Source: Lachnoclostridium sp. UBA1434 (GTDB lineage Bacteria; Bacillota; Clostridia; Lachnospirales; Lachnospiraceae). From it: a stretch of DNA of 34,175 nucleotides. Location of the stretch: assembly GCA_002329645.1 (NCBI GenBank), contig DCTS01000110.1, forward strand, positions 21,144 through 55,318, in the 5' to 3' direction. The stretch's first letter is position 1, and each line of letters starts with the position of its first letter. The position numbers and the translations under genes are program-made. The notes below the pieces were generated by a model. It made no database searches and had not been told where the DNA came from. It saw nothing but the letters and a program-made list of their open reading frames with translations. Positions 22,288 through 30,892 of this stretch are shown piece after piece.

Positions 22288-23502
22288 ATGGAGTGCATGC
22301 GGCAAATGGGGAAGGGCAATACAATCCAGATCATAGTGCATTGCAGCAAGTATGAAGAAAGGCAGAAAGCTATGGAGAATCTGGGACGCATCAAGTACAA
22401 GCTCCCGATGATTGATGCATATGTAATGGAGGTGGATGAGAGCCAACTCGAATATATCAGGTCACTGGAGGGACTCATAAGCATAGAACTTGATACACAC
22501 ATAACAGCTCAGATGAACCGTGTGTGTGACATTATAGAAAGCGGTTGGGCATATGAGCAGGGAATATACGGACAGGGTGTGGGCGTAGCCATATTGGATA
22601 CGGGGATAAGCCTGCACAAGGATTTTATAGAAGGCGGTAACAGAGTTATCGCCTTCGAAGATTTTATTGACGGGAAAAAGGAACCCTACGATAACAACGG
22701 CCATGGCACGCATGTAGCCGGGATCATCGGAGGAAACGGATACTCCTCCAAGGAAAAATACAAAGGAGTTGCTCCCGAATGCAATATAATAGCCGTTAAG
22801 GTCCTGGACCACAGGGGGGACGGCAATATATCCGATGTTTTGGCCGGCCTTCAATGGATTATAGACAACAGAAAGAAATACAATATACGTGTGGTTAATA
22901 TCAGTGTAGGTACCTCGTCAAAGGACAGCCTGGATGAGAATTCTCTGCTGGTTCAGGGAGTTAATGCGGTATGGGACAGTGGGGTAGCGGTAGTGGTTGC
23001 AGCAGGCAACAACGGCCCCGGTCCTATGTCCATATCCACGCCGGGAATAAGCAGGAAGGTCATAACAGTGGGTTCCTCCGATGATAATATAACGGTAGAG
23101 GTATTTGGAGCAAAGACTAAGGATTATTCCGGCAGGGGTCCCACTCCCTATTGTATAAAGAAGCCGGATATTGTCGCACCCGGATCTAATATAGTATCCT
23201 GCAATATAAACCGTTATTCCGCGAGGGGGAAAAACGGCTCGGCATCAATAAGTTCGGCAAGAGCGCCAATGATGTATACGGTAAAAAGCGGTACCTCCAT
23301 GGCAACACCTGTAGTCGCAGGTGCAATTGCACTGCTGATTTCGGCTTGCCCTGATCTGTCAAACCTTGAGATCAAGCTTTGTCTGAGAGATTGCGCAGTA
23401 GACCTGGGAATGCACTGGGAAAAGCAGGGCTGGGGCCTTTTAAATGTAAGAAGGCTGATAGATGCGGGCATGAAAATGTCGCATATGCGAACCTTGAAAT
23501 AA
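22288..23502 (+). CDS. Subtilisin-like serine protease without signal peptide (S8, AprX/ISP-like)
   Basis: A 404-residue subtilase. An N-terminal inhibitor-I9-like pro-region (about residues 10-75) precedes the catalytic domain with Asp in VGVAILDTGIS, His in NGHGTHVAGIIGG and Ser in SGTSMATPVVAGAIALL; the oxyanion Asn is in VVVAAGNNGPG. No signal peptide or lipobox is present, so like AprX/intracellular serine proteases it is expected to act in the cytoplasm or leave by another route. An insertion of Ser/Arg/Ala-rich sequence (about residues 310-330) precedes the catalytic Ser. The start is uncertain: ATG 22288 has only a distant AGGA, with in-frame ATGs at 22297 and 22306. Confidence 0.9.
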   Translation: MECMRQMGKGNTIQIIVHCSKYEERQKAMENLGRIKYKLPMIDAYVMEVDESQLEYIRSLEGLISIELDTHITAQMNRVCDIIESGWAYEQGIYGQGVGVAILDTGISLHKDFIEGGNRVIAFEDFIDGKKEPYDNNGHGTHVAGIIGGNGYSSKEKYKGVAPECNIIAVKVLDHRGDGNISDVLAGLQWIIDNRKKYNIRVVNISVGTSSKDSLDENSLLVQGVNAVWDSGVAVVVAAGNNGPGPMSISTPGISRKVITVGSSDDNITVEVFGAKTKDYSGRGPTPYCIKKPDIVAPGSNIVSCNINRYSARGKNGSASISSARAPMMYTVKSGTSMATPVVAGAIALLISACPDLSNLEIKLCLRDCAVDLGMHWEKQGWGLLNVRRLIDAGMKMSHMRTLK

Positions 23503-23543
23503 GAAGATTCGAATAATCACTGCTGCTTCATAAAAAATCAAAT

Positions 23544-23589
23544 TAAACTGTTGTCATAAGATAAAGTTGCGCATAAGTTGCGCAACTTT
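23544..23589. promoter_or_regulatory. AAGTTGCGC palindromes after the protease gene (terminator and/or operator)
   Basis: AAAGTTGCGCA (23563-23573), loop TAAGT, TGCGCAACTTT (23579-23589): an 11-bp stem. Within it AAGTTGCGCAACTT (23575-23588) is itself a perfect 14-bp palindrome with a central CG, as in LacI-family operators, and AAGTTGCGCA is directly repeated. Just upstream TAAACTGTTGTCA (23544-23556) is the exact inverse complement of 23672-23684 in the LacI-type gene's promoter. Confidence 0.5.
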
Positions 23590-23658
23590 ATAAACAAAAT
23601 GTAATTTATTAGCTTTCATGTTTGTGCAAATTATATATAAAATTTATATTTATAATTT

Positions 23659-23699
23659 ATAAACTGTACATTGACAACAGTTTATTGCAGTGGTATGCT
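23659..23699 (+). promoter_or_regulatory. Promoter of the LacI-type gene with an inverted repeat centred on the -35
   Basis: TTGACA (23671-23676), 17 bp, TATGCT (23694-23699). ATAAACTGT (23659-23667) and ACAGTTTAT (23677-23685) form a perfect 9-bp inverted repeat with a 9-bp spacer that contains the -35, a layout typical of an operator. The right half also pairs with 23544-23556. Confidence 0.6.
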
Positions 23700-23741
23700 T
23701 AGAATATGAACAACCGATTGCGCAGAAGAGAGATGCATTTT

Positions 23742-24761
23742 ATGAATAGCGATAACAGGCATAACGGCTCAAGGAACATAACTATCAGTGATATTGCCAG
23801 GGAGTTGAACCTTTCCAAGACAACCATATCAAGAGCTATATCCGGTAAGGGCAGGATTGGGGAGGCAACCCGCAAAAAGATACTGGATTATATCAAGCTT
23901 CACAATTATAAGCCCAATGTTATAGCAAAAGGCCTGGCACAAAAGAAGACATTTAATATCGGAGTGATTCTTCCGGCAGATGCCAATTTAACTGAGATAC
24001 CCTTCTTTCAGAACTGCCTGATGGGTATATGTGAAGCGGCAGCAGGAAGGGATTATGATGTAGTGGTAGCAACCGCTACCGAGGACGATATCACATTTCT
24101 AAAGAGGCTTATTGACAACCAGAAGGTGGACGGAATTGTACTGACAAGATCCCTGGTCAATGATTTGCCTGTAAGCTACCTTAAGGAAACAGGAATCCCC
24201 TTTGTGCTGATAGGCTCCAATGAAGATGACGAGATAGTACAGATAGACAGCAACCATACCGAAGGCTGCTGTGAACTGACATCAATATTGCTGAAGTCAG
24301 GAATTAAGAATATAGCGTTACTTGCCGGCAACCAGAACCATATGGTAAACAGAAGCAGGTACGCCGGATTTTTGAAGGCTTATGAAGACCTGGGTATAGA
24401 GGCCGACGACAGTATAATCTTTCCTGACATGAATAATAATATACTGATACAGCGTGCGGTTGGCATCATAATGAGCAAGGGGGCAGACTGCATAATATGC
24501 TCGGACGATTATATATGCTCAAGGGCTCTTGCGACACTTGAGGAGGAAGGCTATTCAATACCGAAGGACATAACAATTGCATCCTTTTACAACAGCGTCA
24601 ATCTTGAAAACCATAACCCGCCGGTTACAGCCTTAAAAATCAATGTTAAGGAGCTTGGTATAACAGCCGGGAAAACCCTTATTAATATGATATCCGGCGA
24701 AGGGATTGAGCAAAGGACATGGGTCAATTATGAAATAGCAATCAAGAAGTCAACGAGTTAA
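23742..24761 (+). CDS. LacI-family transcriptional regulator (GanR-like)
   Basis: DNA-binding repressor with an N-terminal LacI helix-turn-helix, ITISDIARELNLSKTTISRA, followed by the hinge-side NYKPNVIAKGLAQ and a periplasmic-binding-protein-like sugar-sensing domain (FNIGVILPADANL onward). It begins the galactan cluster and probably responds to galactose or galacto-oligosaccharides (inference from neighbours). The start at 23742 is chosen because the promoter's predicted start site is about 23706 and GAGAG lies 9 nt upstream; ATGs at 23706 and 23733 are also in frame, but the first would be leaderless. The ABC binding-protein gene starts 54 bp after its stop. Confidence 0.92.
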   Translation: MNSDNRHNGSRNITISDIARELNLSKTTISRAISGKGRIGEATRKKILDYIKLHNYKPNVIAKGLAQKKTFNIGVILPADANLTEIPFFQNCLMGICEAAAGRDYDVVVATATEDDITFLKRLIDNQKVDGIVLTRSLVNDLPVSYLKETGIPFVLIGSNEDDEIVQIDSNHTEGCCELTSILLKSGIKNIALLAGNQNHMVNRSRYAGFLKAYEDLGIEADDSIIFPDMNNNILIQRAVGIIMSKGADCIICSDDYICSRALATLEEEGYSIPKDITIASFYNSVNLENHNPPVTALKINVKELGITAGKTLINMISGEGIEQRTWVNYEIAIKKSTS

Positions 24762-24763
24762 CA

Positions 24764-24776
24764 GTGGCACAGCCAC
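24764..24776. promoter_or_regulatory. Small inverted repeat upstream of the sugar-binding protein gene
   Basis: GTGGC-ACA-GCCAC lies between the LacI-type gene and the binding-protein gene, with GTTAA and AGTTAA on its flanks. It is a candidate operator or small hairpin; it does not resemble the inverted repeat at the LacI-type promoter. Confidence 0.3.
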
Positions 24777-24815
24777 AGCAGTTAATACTAAAATCTATTA
24801 AAAAGGAGGAGAACT

Positions 24816-26120
24816 ATGAAAAAGAAGCTATTTGCAATCTTCATGATCATGATTATGGTGCTGGCTTCATTTGCTGCCTGCAAGGGCAAGGACGAGGGGA
24901 AGGATGACAAAAATAAGACCGGGGACGTGACTGACAGTAAGGATAAGACTGATGATAAGGATGACAAGAAGGATGACAAGAAGGATGACAATAAAGATGT
25001 GGCTACTGAGCCTGTGACGCTTACAGTATGGGAGTCCACAGGCGGACCGGACGAATTCATCAAGCAGGCCGGTAAGGCATTTACTGCCAAGTATCCTAAT
25101 ATCACAATTGAATATGTGAATGTTGAATTAGGTGACTCTACAGGACAGATAGCGCTTGACGGACCTGCCGGAGTAGGGCCGGATCTGTTTGCAGCACCCC
25201 ATGACAAGCTGGGCGAGCTGGTGACGGGCGGACATGTGCTCCCCACAACCAATACAGACGCCGTGAAGAAACAGGTGCTTGCATCCACAGCTAAGGCGCT
25301 TACATATGAGGGAACGATGTACGGCTATCCCACATCAGCCGAAACATATGCATTATTCTATAACAAGGCATTAATTTCGGAAGATCAGGTCCCCAAGACC
25401 TGGGATGAGCTGGTTGCCTTTTCTAAAGACTTCAATGCTGCCAACAGCGGCAAATATGGTTTCCTGATGGATGTAGGCAATGGATATTACACAATCATAT
25501 TTACAACAAGCGATAATAACCGCCTGTTCGGACCTGAGGGAACCGACACAACCAATACCAATATTAATTCCGAAGCATCCATTAAAGGCATGGAATTCTT
25601 CCAGGGCTTGAGAGAAATTCTGGATGTTCCTGCTGCCGATCTTACCACATCAATTTGTGACGCAGCCTTTACAAGCGGAAATGCGGCTCTGTATATTACC
25701 GGCCCATGGAATGTTGCACCCTTCAAGGAGTCAGGAGTAGATTTCGGAGTGGCTCAGCTGCCCAGCCTGCCGGGAAATAGTACACCGGTTGCCTCCTTCT
25801 CAGGCACAAGGGCAATGTTCGTATCGGCTTATTCCGATTATCCGGAGGAAGCTGCGTTGTTCGGCGAGTTTTTGATAAGCGATGAGATGCAGCAGCTTAG
25901 ATTTGATATTACAGGAGCCTTGCCTTCCATTGACATTACAGTTGAAAGCCCTTATGTCGGAGGCTTCCTCAATCAGTTGAACTATGCATTCCCGATGCCT
26001 TCCATTCCTCAGATGGGCGCCTTCTGGGATGCCATGAACTCGGCAAGTGCAAATATCTGGGACGGGGCAGATATTAAAACTGAACTGGATGCAGCCAACT
26101 CTGCAATATTGGGACAATAG
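24816..26120 (+). CDS. ganS: Sugar ABC transporter substrate-binding lipoprotein (galacto-oligosaccharide type)
   Basis: The 434-residue MalE-like solute receptor. A lipoprotein signal ends at Cys22 (MVLASFAAC). It is followed by a long Lys/Asp-rich linker (about residues 24-62; DDKKDDKKDD built from 12-bp DNA repeats). The binding domain then starts with VTLTVWESTGGPDEFIKQAG, the common opening of cluster-1 sugar receptors. The ligand is inferred from its GH53 and GH35 neighbours to be galactan-derived oligosaccharides; maltodextrin is an alternative on sequence class alone. SD AAGGAGGAG lies before the ATG. Permease genes follow after a hairpin. Confidence 0.9.
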   Translation: MKKKLFAIFMIMIMVLASFAACKGKDEGKDDKNKTGDVTDSKDKTDDKDDKKDDKKDDNKDVATEPVTLTVWESTGGPDEFIKQAGKAFTAKYPNITIEYVNVELGDSTGQIALDGPAGVGPDLFAAPHDKLGELVTGGHVLPTTNTDAVKKQVLASTAKALTYEGTMYGYPTSAETYALFYNKALISEDQVPKTWDELVAFSKDFNAANSGKYGFLMDVGNGYYTIIFTTSDNNRLFGPEGTDTTNTNINSEASIKGMEFFQGLREILDVPAADLTTSICDAAFTSGNAALYITGPWNVAPFKESGVDFGVAQLPSLPGNSTPVASFSGTRAMFVSAYSDYPEEAALFGEFLISDEMQQLRFDITGALPSIDITVESPYVGGFLNQLNYAFPMPSIPQMGAFWDAMNSASANIWDGADIKTELDAANSAILGQ

Positions 26121-26162
26121 TATAATCATAATTATTTCGAAATACTGTTATCCAAGGATATA

Positions 26163-26187
26163 GAGGGGTGTTTAATAGACACCCCTC
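26163..26187 (+). other. Intercistronic hairpin between binding-protein and permease genes
   Basis: GAGGGGTGT (26163-26171) and ACACCCCTC (26179-26187) form a perfect 9-bp stem with a 7-nt loop and no U-run. Such hairpins often protect the upstream mRNA and allow more receptor than permease. Confidence 0.65.
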
Positions 26188-26224
26188 ATTAAACATAGAC
26201 TATTTTCAAAAGGCGGGTGAGAAA

Positions 26225-27547
26225 ATGGGTTTACACATAAAGGATGATGGCTCCTCTCGCGGAAGGATACTTGCATCATCCCTACTGTTCATGGGCCTTG
26301 GACATATCCTTTACTTGCGGCAATACCTGAAAGGATTATTATATGCATTATATGAAATCATCTTCCTGCTGCTTCTGCCCGGAATAATATCCAGGCTTAA
26401 AGGTATGATTACCCTGGGAGATCCGAAGCCGGAGCTTCCGGTAAAACTTAGAGACCACTCCATATTCATGCTGATTGACGGCGTTGCGGTGCTTGCACTT
26501 ATATTCCTGTTTGTGGCTGTTTATGCAATCTCTGTCCGAAGCGCGATGAATGAATACAGGGATTATACCGTAGAGAAGAGGTTCAAGACCAATAAGGAAT
26601 CTATGTCCCGGCTGCTGGGCAAGGCATTTCCCATATTCGGACTGGTTCCGACAGTGGCGCTTATATTGTTTTTTGTTGTGGTACCCCTTGTGTTTTCGGC
26701 AAGTGTAGCATTTACCAACTATTCGTCGCCTGCACATATTCCGCCCAATAACACGGTGGACTGGGTCGGAATGGACAATTTTAAGGCCATGTTCGGGGGA
26801 GAGGCGGCCTGGACAAGGGCTTTGGGCAGGGTGGCTCTATGGACATTGTGCTGGGCGGTTCTTGCGACATTTACATGCTATTTTGGCGGCATGATTATGG
26901 CCGTCGTGCTGATAGATAATAAGATTAAGATAGCTCCTGTTTTCAGAAGCCTCTTCATTCTGCCCTATGCCGTACCTACAGTTGTAAGCATGCTGGTATG
27001 GCAAAACCTTTTGAACGGCTCCTTTGGTACGGTTAACCGTACCCTAATGAAAATAGGACTTATTAACTCGCCTATTCCATGGCTGAGTAACGCCTGGCTT
27101 GCAAAATTTACGGTTGTACTTATTAATCTGTGGGCGGGCTTTCCGTATTTTATGCTGCTTATAACCGGAACAATGACGGCCATATCCAAGGATGTATTTG
27201 AGGCGGCTAAAATAGACGGAGCAAACAGGTTCCAGCTTTTTAAGACGATAACTCTTCCTTTGGTGCTATATCAAACCACTCCGCTTATGATAATGTCCTT
27301 TACCCATAATATCAACAACTTCGGAGCTATCTTCTTCCTGACGGGCGGAGATCCAGTGGTTGCGGACTCAACGGTTACTTCTGCAGGGGGAACGGATATA
27401 CTGGTTACCTGGATATATAAGCTGACTGTTAATCTCTTAAGGTATAATTACGCTTCCGTGCTTGCCGTCATGATCTTTGTGATACTTGCGCCCTTTGCAA
27501 TATTCCAGTTCAGACGCACCAAATCATATAAGGAGGGTGATCTGTGA
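26225..27547 (+). CDS. ganP: Sugar ABC transporter permease (MalF/GanP type)
   Basis: A 440-residue inner-membrane permease. An N-terminal extension with two or three hydrophobic segments (about residues 15-110) precedes the core, as in MalF/GanP-type subunits; about six further helices follow. The coupling loop is EAAKIDGANRFQLFKTITLP (about 338-357). The ATG at 26225 has GGTGAG upstream; an upstream in-frame GTG at 26168 lies inside the hairpin stem and has no SD. It ends in TGATG, overlapping the next gene. No ATPase gene is present in the cluster, so a shared MsmX/MsmK-type ATPase encoded elsewhere is likely. Confidence 0.92.
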   Translation: MGLHIKDDGSSRGRILASSLLFMGLGHILYLRQYLKGLLYALYEIIFLLLLPGIISRLKGMITLGDPKPELPVKLRDHSIFMLIDGVAVLALIFLFVAVYAISVRSAMNEYRDYTVEKRFKTNKESMSRLLGKAFPIFGLVPTVALILFFVVVPLVFSASVAFTNYSSPAHIPPNNTVDWVGMDNFKAMFGGEAAWTRALGRVALWTLCWAVLATFTCYFGGMIMAVVLIDNKIKIAPVFRSLFILPYAVPTVVSMLVWQNLLNGSFGTVNRTLMKIGLINSPIPWLSNAWLAKFTVVLINLWAGFPYFMLLITGTMTAISKDVFEAAKIDGANRFQLFKTITLPLVLYQTTPLMIMSFTHNINNFGAIFFLTGGDPVVADSTVTSAGGTDILVTWIYKLTVNLLRYNYASVLAVMIFVILAPFAIFQFRRTKSYKEGDL

Positions 27548-28386
27548 TGGGCAGAAAAATAATAAGAAGAATAAACCTTATTGTTGTGCTTATAATTTTA
27601 GTTATTATTACCCTGGCGGTGCTTTACCCGCTTGTTTATGTTGTAAGCGCCGCATTTTCACCCGGCAATTCCATAGCTTCACTGAATATCCTGCCCTTTG
27701 GCGACGGGTTTACCTTTAAGCACTTTATCCACTTATTCACTAAGACGGATTATCTTATATGGTTTAAAAACACATTTATCATAGCAGCCAGCACCTCGTT
27801 TCTTACCATGCTTGTGGCCTCCCTTGGCGCATATGTGTTTTCAAGGTTCAACTTTACCTTTAAGCGCAGTATGATGCTTTCTATGCTGATACTGCAGATA
27901 TTCCCTTCCTTTGTAGGGATGATAGCAATATATGTGATACTGCAGAGGATAGGAGGCTTTAATCAGCTCTGGGGGCTTGTGCTGGTCTATCTTGCGGGCA
28001 ATATACCTTATAATACATGGCTGGTTAAAAGCTATATGGATACAATACCAAAGAGCCTGGATGAGTCTGCAAGGATTGACGGGGCCAACCATTTCAGGAT
28101 ATACAGAAAGATAGTTATGCCGGTTGCCAGGCCAATCATAACATTCCTGGGTATTACGAGCTTTACCGCTCCCTGGATGGATTTCATATTCCCTAAGATG
28201 GTACTTCGTTCGGCGGATAAAATGACGCTGGCTCTGGGCTTGTTTAACTTTGTAACGGATAAGAAGAATGAATTCACCAACTTTGCTGCGGGCTCTGTTC
28301 TTATAGCAATTCCCTTTATCATCTTCTTTGTTATAACTCAGAAAACAATGGTGACATCCTTCGGCAGTGCAGCAGTAAAGGAATAA
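27547..28386 (+). CDS. ganQ: Sugar ABC transporter permease (MalG/GanQ type)
   Basis: The partner permease, 279 residues with about six helices. The MalG-type features are the early YPLVYVVSAAFSPG, the mid-section SLGAYVFSRFNF and the coupling loop DESARIDGANHFRIYRKIVM (about residues 172-191). The ATG at 27547 overlaps the ganP stop in TGATG, indicating translational coupling; a GTG three bases earlier has better SD spacing (AGGAGG) and is also possible. The GH35 gene follows after 20 bp. Confidence 0.93.
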   Translation: MGRKIIRRINLIVVLIILVIITLAVLYPLVYVVSAAFSPGNSIASLNILPFGDGFTFKHFIHLFTKTDYLIWFKNTFIIAASTSFLTMLVASLGAYVFSRFNFTFKRSMMLSMLILQIFPSFVGMIAIYVILQRIGGFNQLWGLVLVYLAGNIPYNTWLVKSYMDTIPKSLDESARIDGANHFRIYRKIVMPVARPIITFLGITSFTAPWMDFIFPKMVLRSADKMTLALGLFNFVTDKKNEFTNFAAGSVLIAIPFIIFFVITQKTMVTSFGSAAVKE

Positions 28387-28406
28387 ATAAAGGAGAACGT
28401 CATAAG

Positions 28407-30713
28407 ATGGCGATTGAATACAGCTATAATTCCTGTTATTTGATAAAGGATGGCAGGCCATGGTTCCCGATCATGGGTGAAATGCACTATTCCAGATATC
28501 CCGCTGAATATTGGAAGGAATCTCTGCTTAAAATGAAAGCAGGCGGAGTGGATGTGGTGTCTGCATATGTTATATGGATACATCATGAGGAAGCAGAGAA
28601 GGAATATGATTTCAGAGGCAGCAAGGATCTGAGGCGTTTTCTTTCAGAGTGTGCAGATTGCGGACTCAGTGTGATGCTTCGCATAGGGCCATGGGTGCAC
28701 GGTGAGGTCAGGAACGGAGGTTTTCCCGACTGGCTGCTGAAGAAGGGCATTCGGGTCAGAACGAACGACCCTGCCTATCTTGAGGAAGTAAAGAGGTATT
28801 ACAGCGTTATATTCAACCAGGTAAAGGGGCTTCTGCACAAGGACAAGGGCCCGATAATCGGAATACAGATAGAAAATGAGTACGGGCATGTGGGCGGCCT
28901 CACAGGCGAAGAGGGTGAAAAGCATATGCGCATCTTAAAGCAGATTGCTTTAGATGCGGGTTTTGTTGTGCCATATTATACCGCCACAGGCTGGGGAGGC
29001 GCAGTTACAGGCGGGATGCTCCCGGTTATGGGCGGTTATTGTGATGCCCCATGGGACCAGAGGCTTGATAAGCTAGCCCCAAACGGCAACTACGTTTTCA
29101 CTTACGAACGCAACGACCACAATATCGGCAGCGATTACGGGCTGGGAGCCGGACTGACCTTTGATTACAGGAAGTATCCCTTTCTTACGGCTGAGCTGGG
29201 AGGAGGGCTGCAGGTGACTCATCACAGAAGGCCTGTGGCAAGGGGCAGAGATATAGGCGCCATGTCTTTGGTCAAGCTGGGATGCGGCGTCAATTTGCTT
29301 GGATACTATATGTACCATGGCGGCACCAATCCGAAGGGCAGGTTCACCGGTCTTCAGGAATCAAGGGATACGGGCTATCCGAATGATTTGCCTGAGCTAT
29401 CATATGATTTCAGAGCTCCAATCAGGGAGTACGGCCAGATATCGGATACCTTCAGGGAAATTAAGCTTCTTACCATGTTTATAAAGGACTTTGGAGAGAA
29501 CCTCTGCAGGATGGAGGCTTATATCCCCGAAGACAACCCGCTAACCCCCGACAACCTGGTGGATATACGTCACAGCATCAGGCATGACGGAGAAAGCGGC
29601 TATGTCTATGTCAACAACTATCAGAGAGCATATGAAATGGCCACACATAGGGGTGTAGTTCTAAAGGCTGAAGCAGGGAAAGAAATCATAACCTTCCCTC
29701 CTGTAGATATTTATGACGGTGATTATTTCTTCTTCCCCATTAACATGAAGCTCAAAGGGGATCTAATATTAAAATCGGCACTTGCAACCCCTCTATGCGT
29801 GCTGGATAATGACATAAAAGCCTATGTTTTCTATACCGACAGGGAGCCGTATTATGACCTGAAGGGCAATCCGGATGGTGTCCGGATTATTACCCTAAGC
29901 AGGGAGGATGCAAAAAACGCATGGAAGGTAAGGCTTAATTTCGGATATAAGTCAGAAAATTATTCGGAGTATGAAGCAGAGCATAATGTTGAACATAATG
30001 CTCAGAGAAGTATTGAATATAATGTTCAGAAATGTGTTGAACATAATGTTGATAACACTGAAAATAATGTTCAGAAAAACACCGGACATAATGTTCAGAA
30101 AAGCACTGGACATAATGTTCAGAAAAGCACTGGACATAATGTTCAGAAAAGCACTGAACATTTGAAAGAACATCTTATTATATGCTCCGATTTTGTACTG
30201 CAGGAGGACAGGACACGGCAGCTTTATCTTTACGGGAAGGGTTCCATAAGCTTTAAAATATTCCCGGATCTGCCCGATGCTCCGGCAGGCTTTGTGAAAA
30301 CCGGAACGGACAATGAGTTTGGAGTATATGAAAAGCTGATTTATACGCCCCATCCGCAGGTTGACTTTATGCTTGTAAAGGAAACCGGGGAAGATGTCAG
30401 GACATATGAATTGACGTTAAACCAGCTTGACAGCAATGCAAATGACGTATTTCTCCATATAGATTATGCAGGCGATATGGCAAGGCTTTATCTTGGCGAT
30501 GAGCTTATAGCGGATGATTTTTATACCGGAACGGGCTGGGATGTAGGATTGAAGCGGTTCGGACTTCCTGACAAGCTTATACTGGAGGTTTATCCCCTTA
30601 AGCAGGATGATAAAATCTATCTGGAAAAATGGCCGCCGATGAAGGACGGATTGGCCTGTGCCCTTAATGAGGTGCAGGCGGTACATGAATATATGGTAAG
30701 GATTACGGTATAA
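28407..30713 (+). CDS. Beta-galactosidase, GH35, with an in-frame octapeptide repeat insertion
   Basis: Hydrolyses terminal beta-galactosides, here probably imported galacto-oligosaccharides, in the cytoplasm (no signal peptide). The 768-residue protein has the GH35 barrel (about 1-350): GEMHYSRYPAEYW, RIGPWVHGEVRNGGFPDWL, the acid/base Glu in GIQIENEYGHVGG (about residue 159) and the likely nucleophile in TAELGGGLQVTHH (about 262). The C-terminal half is beta-rich. Residues about 522-583 are a low-complexity insertion of HNVQKST-like repeats between two ordinary segments; it keeps the frame. It replaces the GH42 enzyme found in the B. subtilis gan operon. SD AAAGGAG precedes the ATG. Confidence 0.9.
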   Translation: MAIEYSYNSCYLIKDGRPWFPIMGEMHYSRYPAEYWKESLLKMKAGGVDVVSAYVIWIHHEEAEKEYDFRGSKDLRRFLSECADCGLSVMLRIGPWVHGEVRNGGFPDWLLKKGIRVRTNDPAYLEEVKRYYSVIFNQVKGLLHKDKGPIIGIQIENEYGHVGGLTGEEGEKHMRILKQIALDAGFVVPYYTATGWGGAVTGGMLPVMGGYCDAPWDQRLDKLAPNGNYVFTYERNDHNIGSDYGLGAGLTFDYRKYPFLTAELGGGLQVTHHRRPVARGRDIGAMSLVKLGCGVNLLGYYMYHGGTNPKGRFTGLQESRDTGYPNDLPELSYDFRAPIREYGQISDTFREIKLLTMFIKDFGENLCRMEAYIPEDNPLTPDNLVDIRHSIRHDGESGYVYVNNYQRAYEMATHRGVVLKAEAGKEIITFPPVDIYDGDYFFFPINMKLKGDLILKSALATPLCVLDNDIKAYVFYTDREPYYDLKGNPDGVRIITLSREDAKNAWKVRLNFGYKSENYSEYEAEHNVEHNAQRSIEYNVQKCVEHNVDNTENNVQKNTGHNVQKSTGHNVQKSTGHNVQKSTEHLKEHLIICSDFVLQEDRTRQLYLYGKGSISFKIFPDLPDAPAGFVKTGTDNEFGVYEKLIYTPHPQVDFMLVKETGEDVRTYELTLNQLDSNANDVFLHIDYAGDMARLYLGDELIADDFYTGTGWDVGLKRFGLPDKLILEVYPLKQDDKIYLEKWPPMKDGLACALNEVQAVHEYMVRITV
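29970..30165 (+). repeat. In-frame 24-bp repeats with palindromic core inside the GH35 gene
   Basis: The core ATAATGTT (one ATAATGCT) recurs at 29983, 29995, 30019, 30043, 30064, 30088, 30112 and 30136. Spacings are 12, 24, 24, 21, 24, 24 and 24, all multiples of three. The last copies are nearly identical and encode GHNVQKST. Many copies contain ACAT-A-ATGT, a DNA palindrome. The sequence is much more AT-rich and Asn/His-rich than its surroundings. Confidence 0.9.
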
Positions 30714-30722
30714 AATATTAAT

Positions 30723-30752
30723 GGAATAAGGGAGGAGTCTCTTATTCCTTTA
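30723..30752 (+). terminator. Terminator-like hairpin after the GH35 gene
   Basis: GGAATAAG (30723-30730) pairs with CTTATTCC (30741-30748), followed by TTTAATATAT. Weak U-run, so it may only reduce read-through into the GH53 gene. Confidence 0.5.
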
Positions 30753-30892
30753 ATATATGATATTACTGTAAGTTTGTATATGGCATTTCTGAAAGTTGAT
30801 ATATGACGTTATAGAAGGCCAGAGGATAACATTATTAGTATATAAGTAATATTGCTTAAGGCTGTTAGTTGACATTATTGGAGGAGAGGATA

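Noticed and set aside
24788..25288. 166-residue minus-strand ORF with Leu/Ser-rich repeats
   Set aside because: Antisense of the Asp/Lys linker and start of the sugar-binding protein gene; no SD.
29952..30353. Minus-strand ORF with FLNIMSSA repeats and the plus-strand alternative-frame ORF at 29971
   Set aside because: Both are other-frame readings of the in-frame 24-bp repeat inside the GH35 gene, which has clear domain support.
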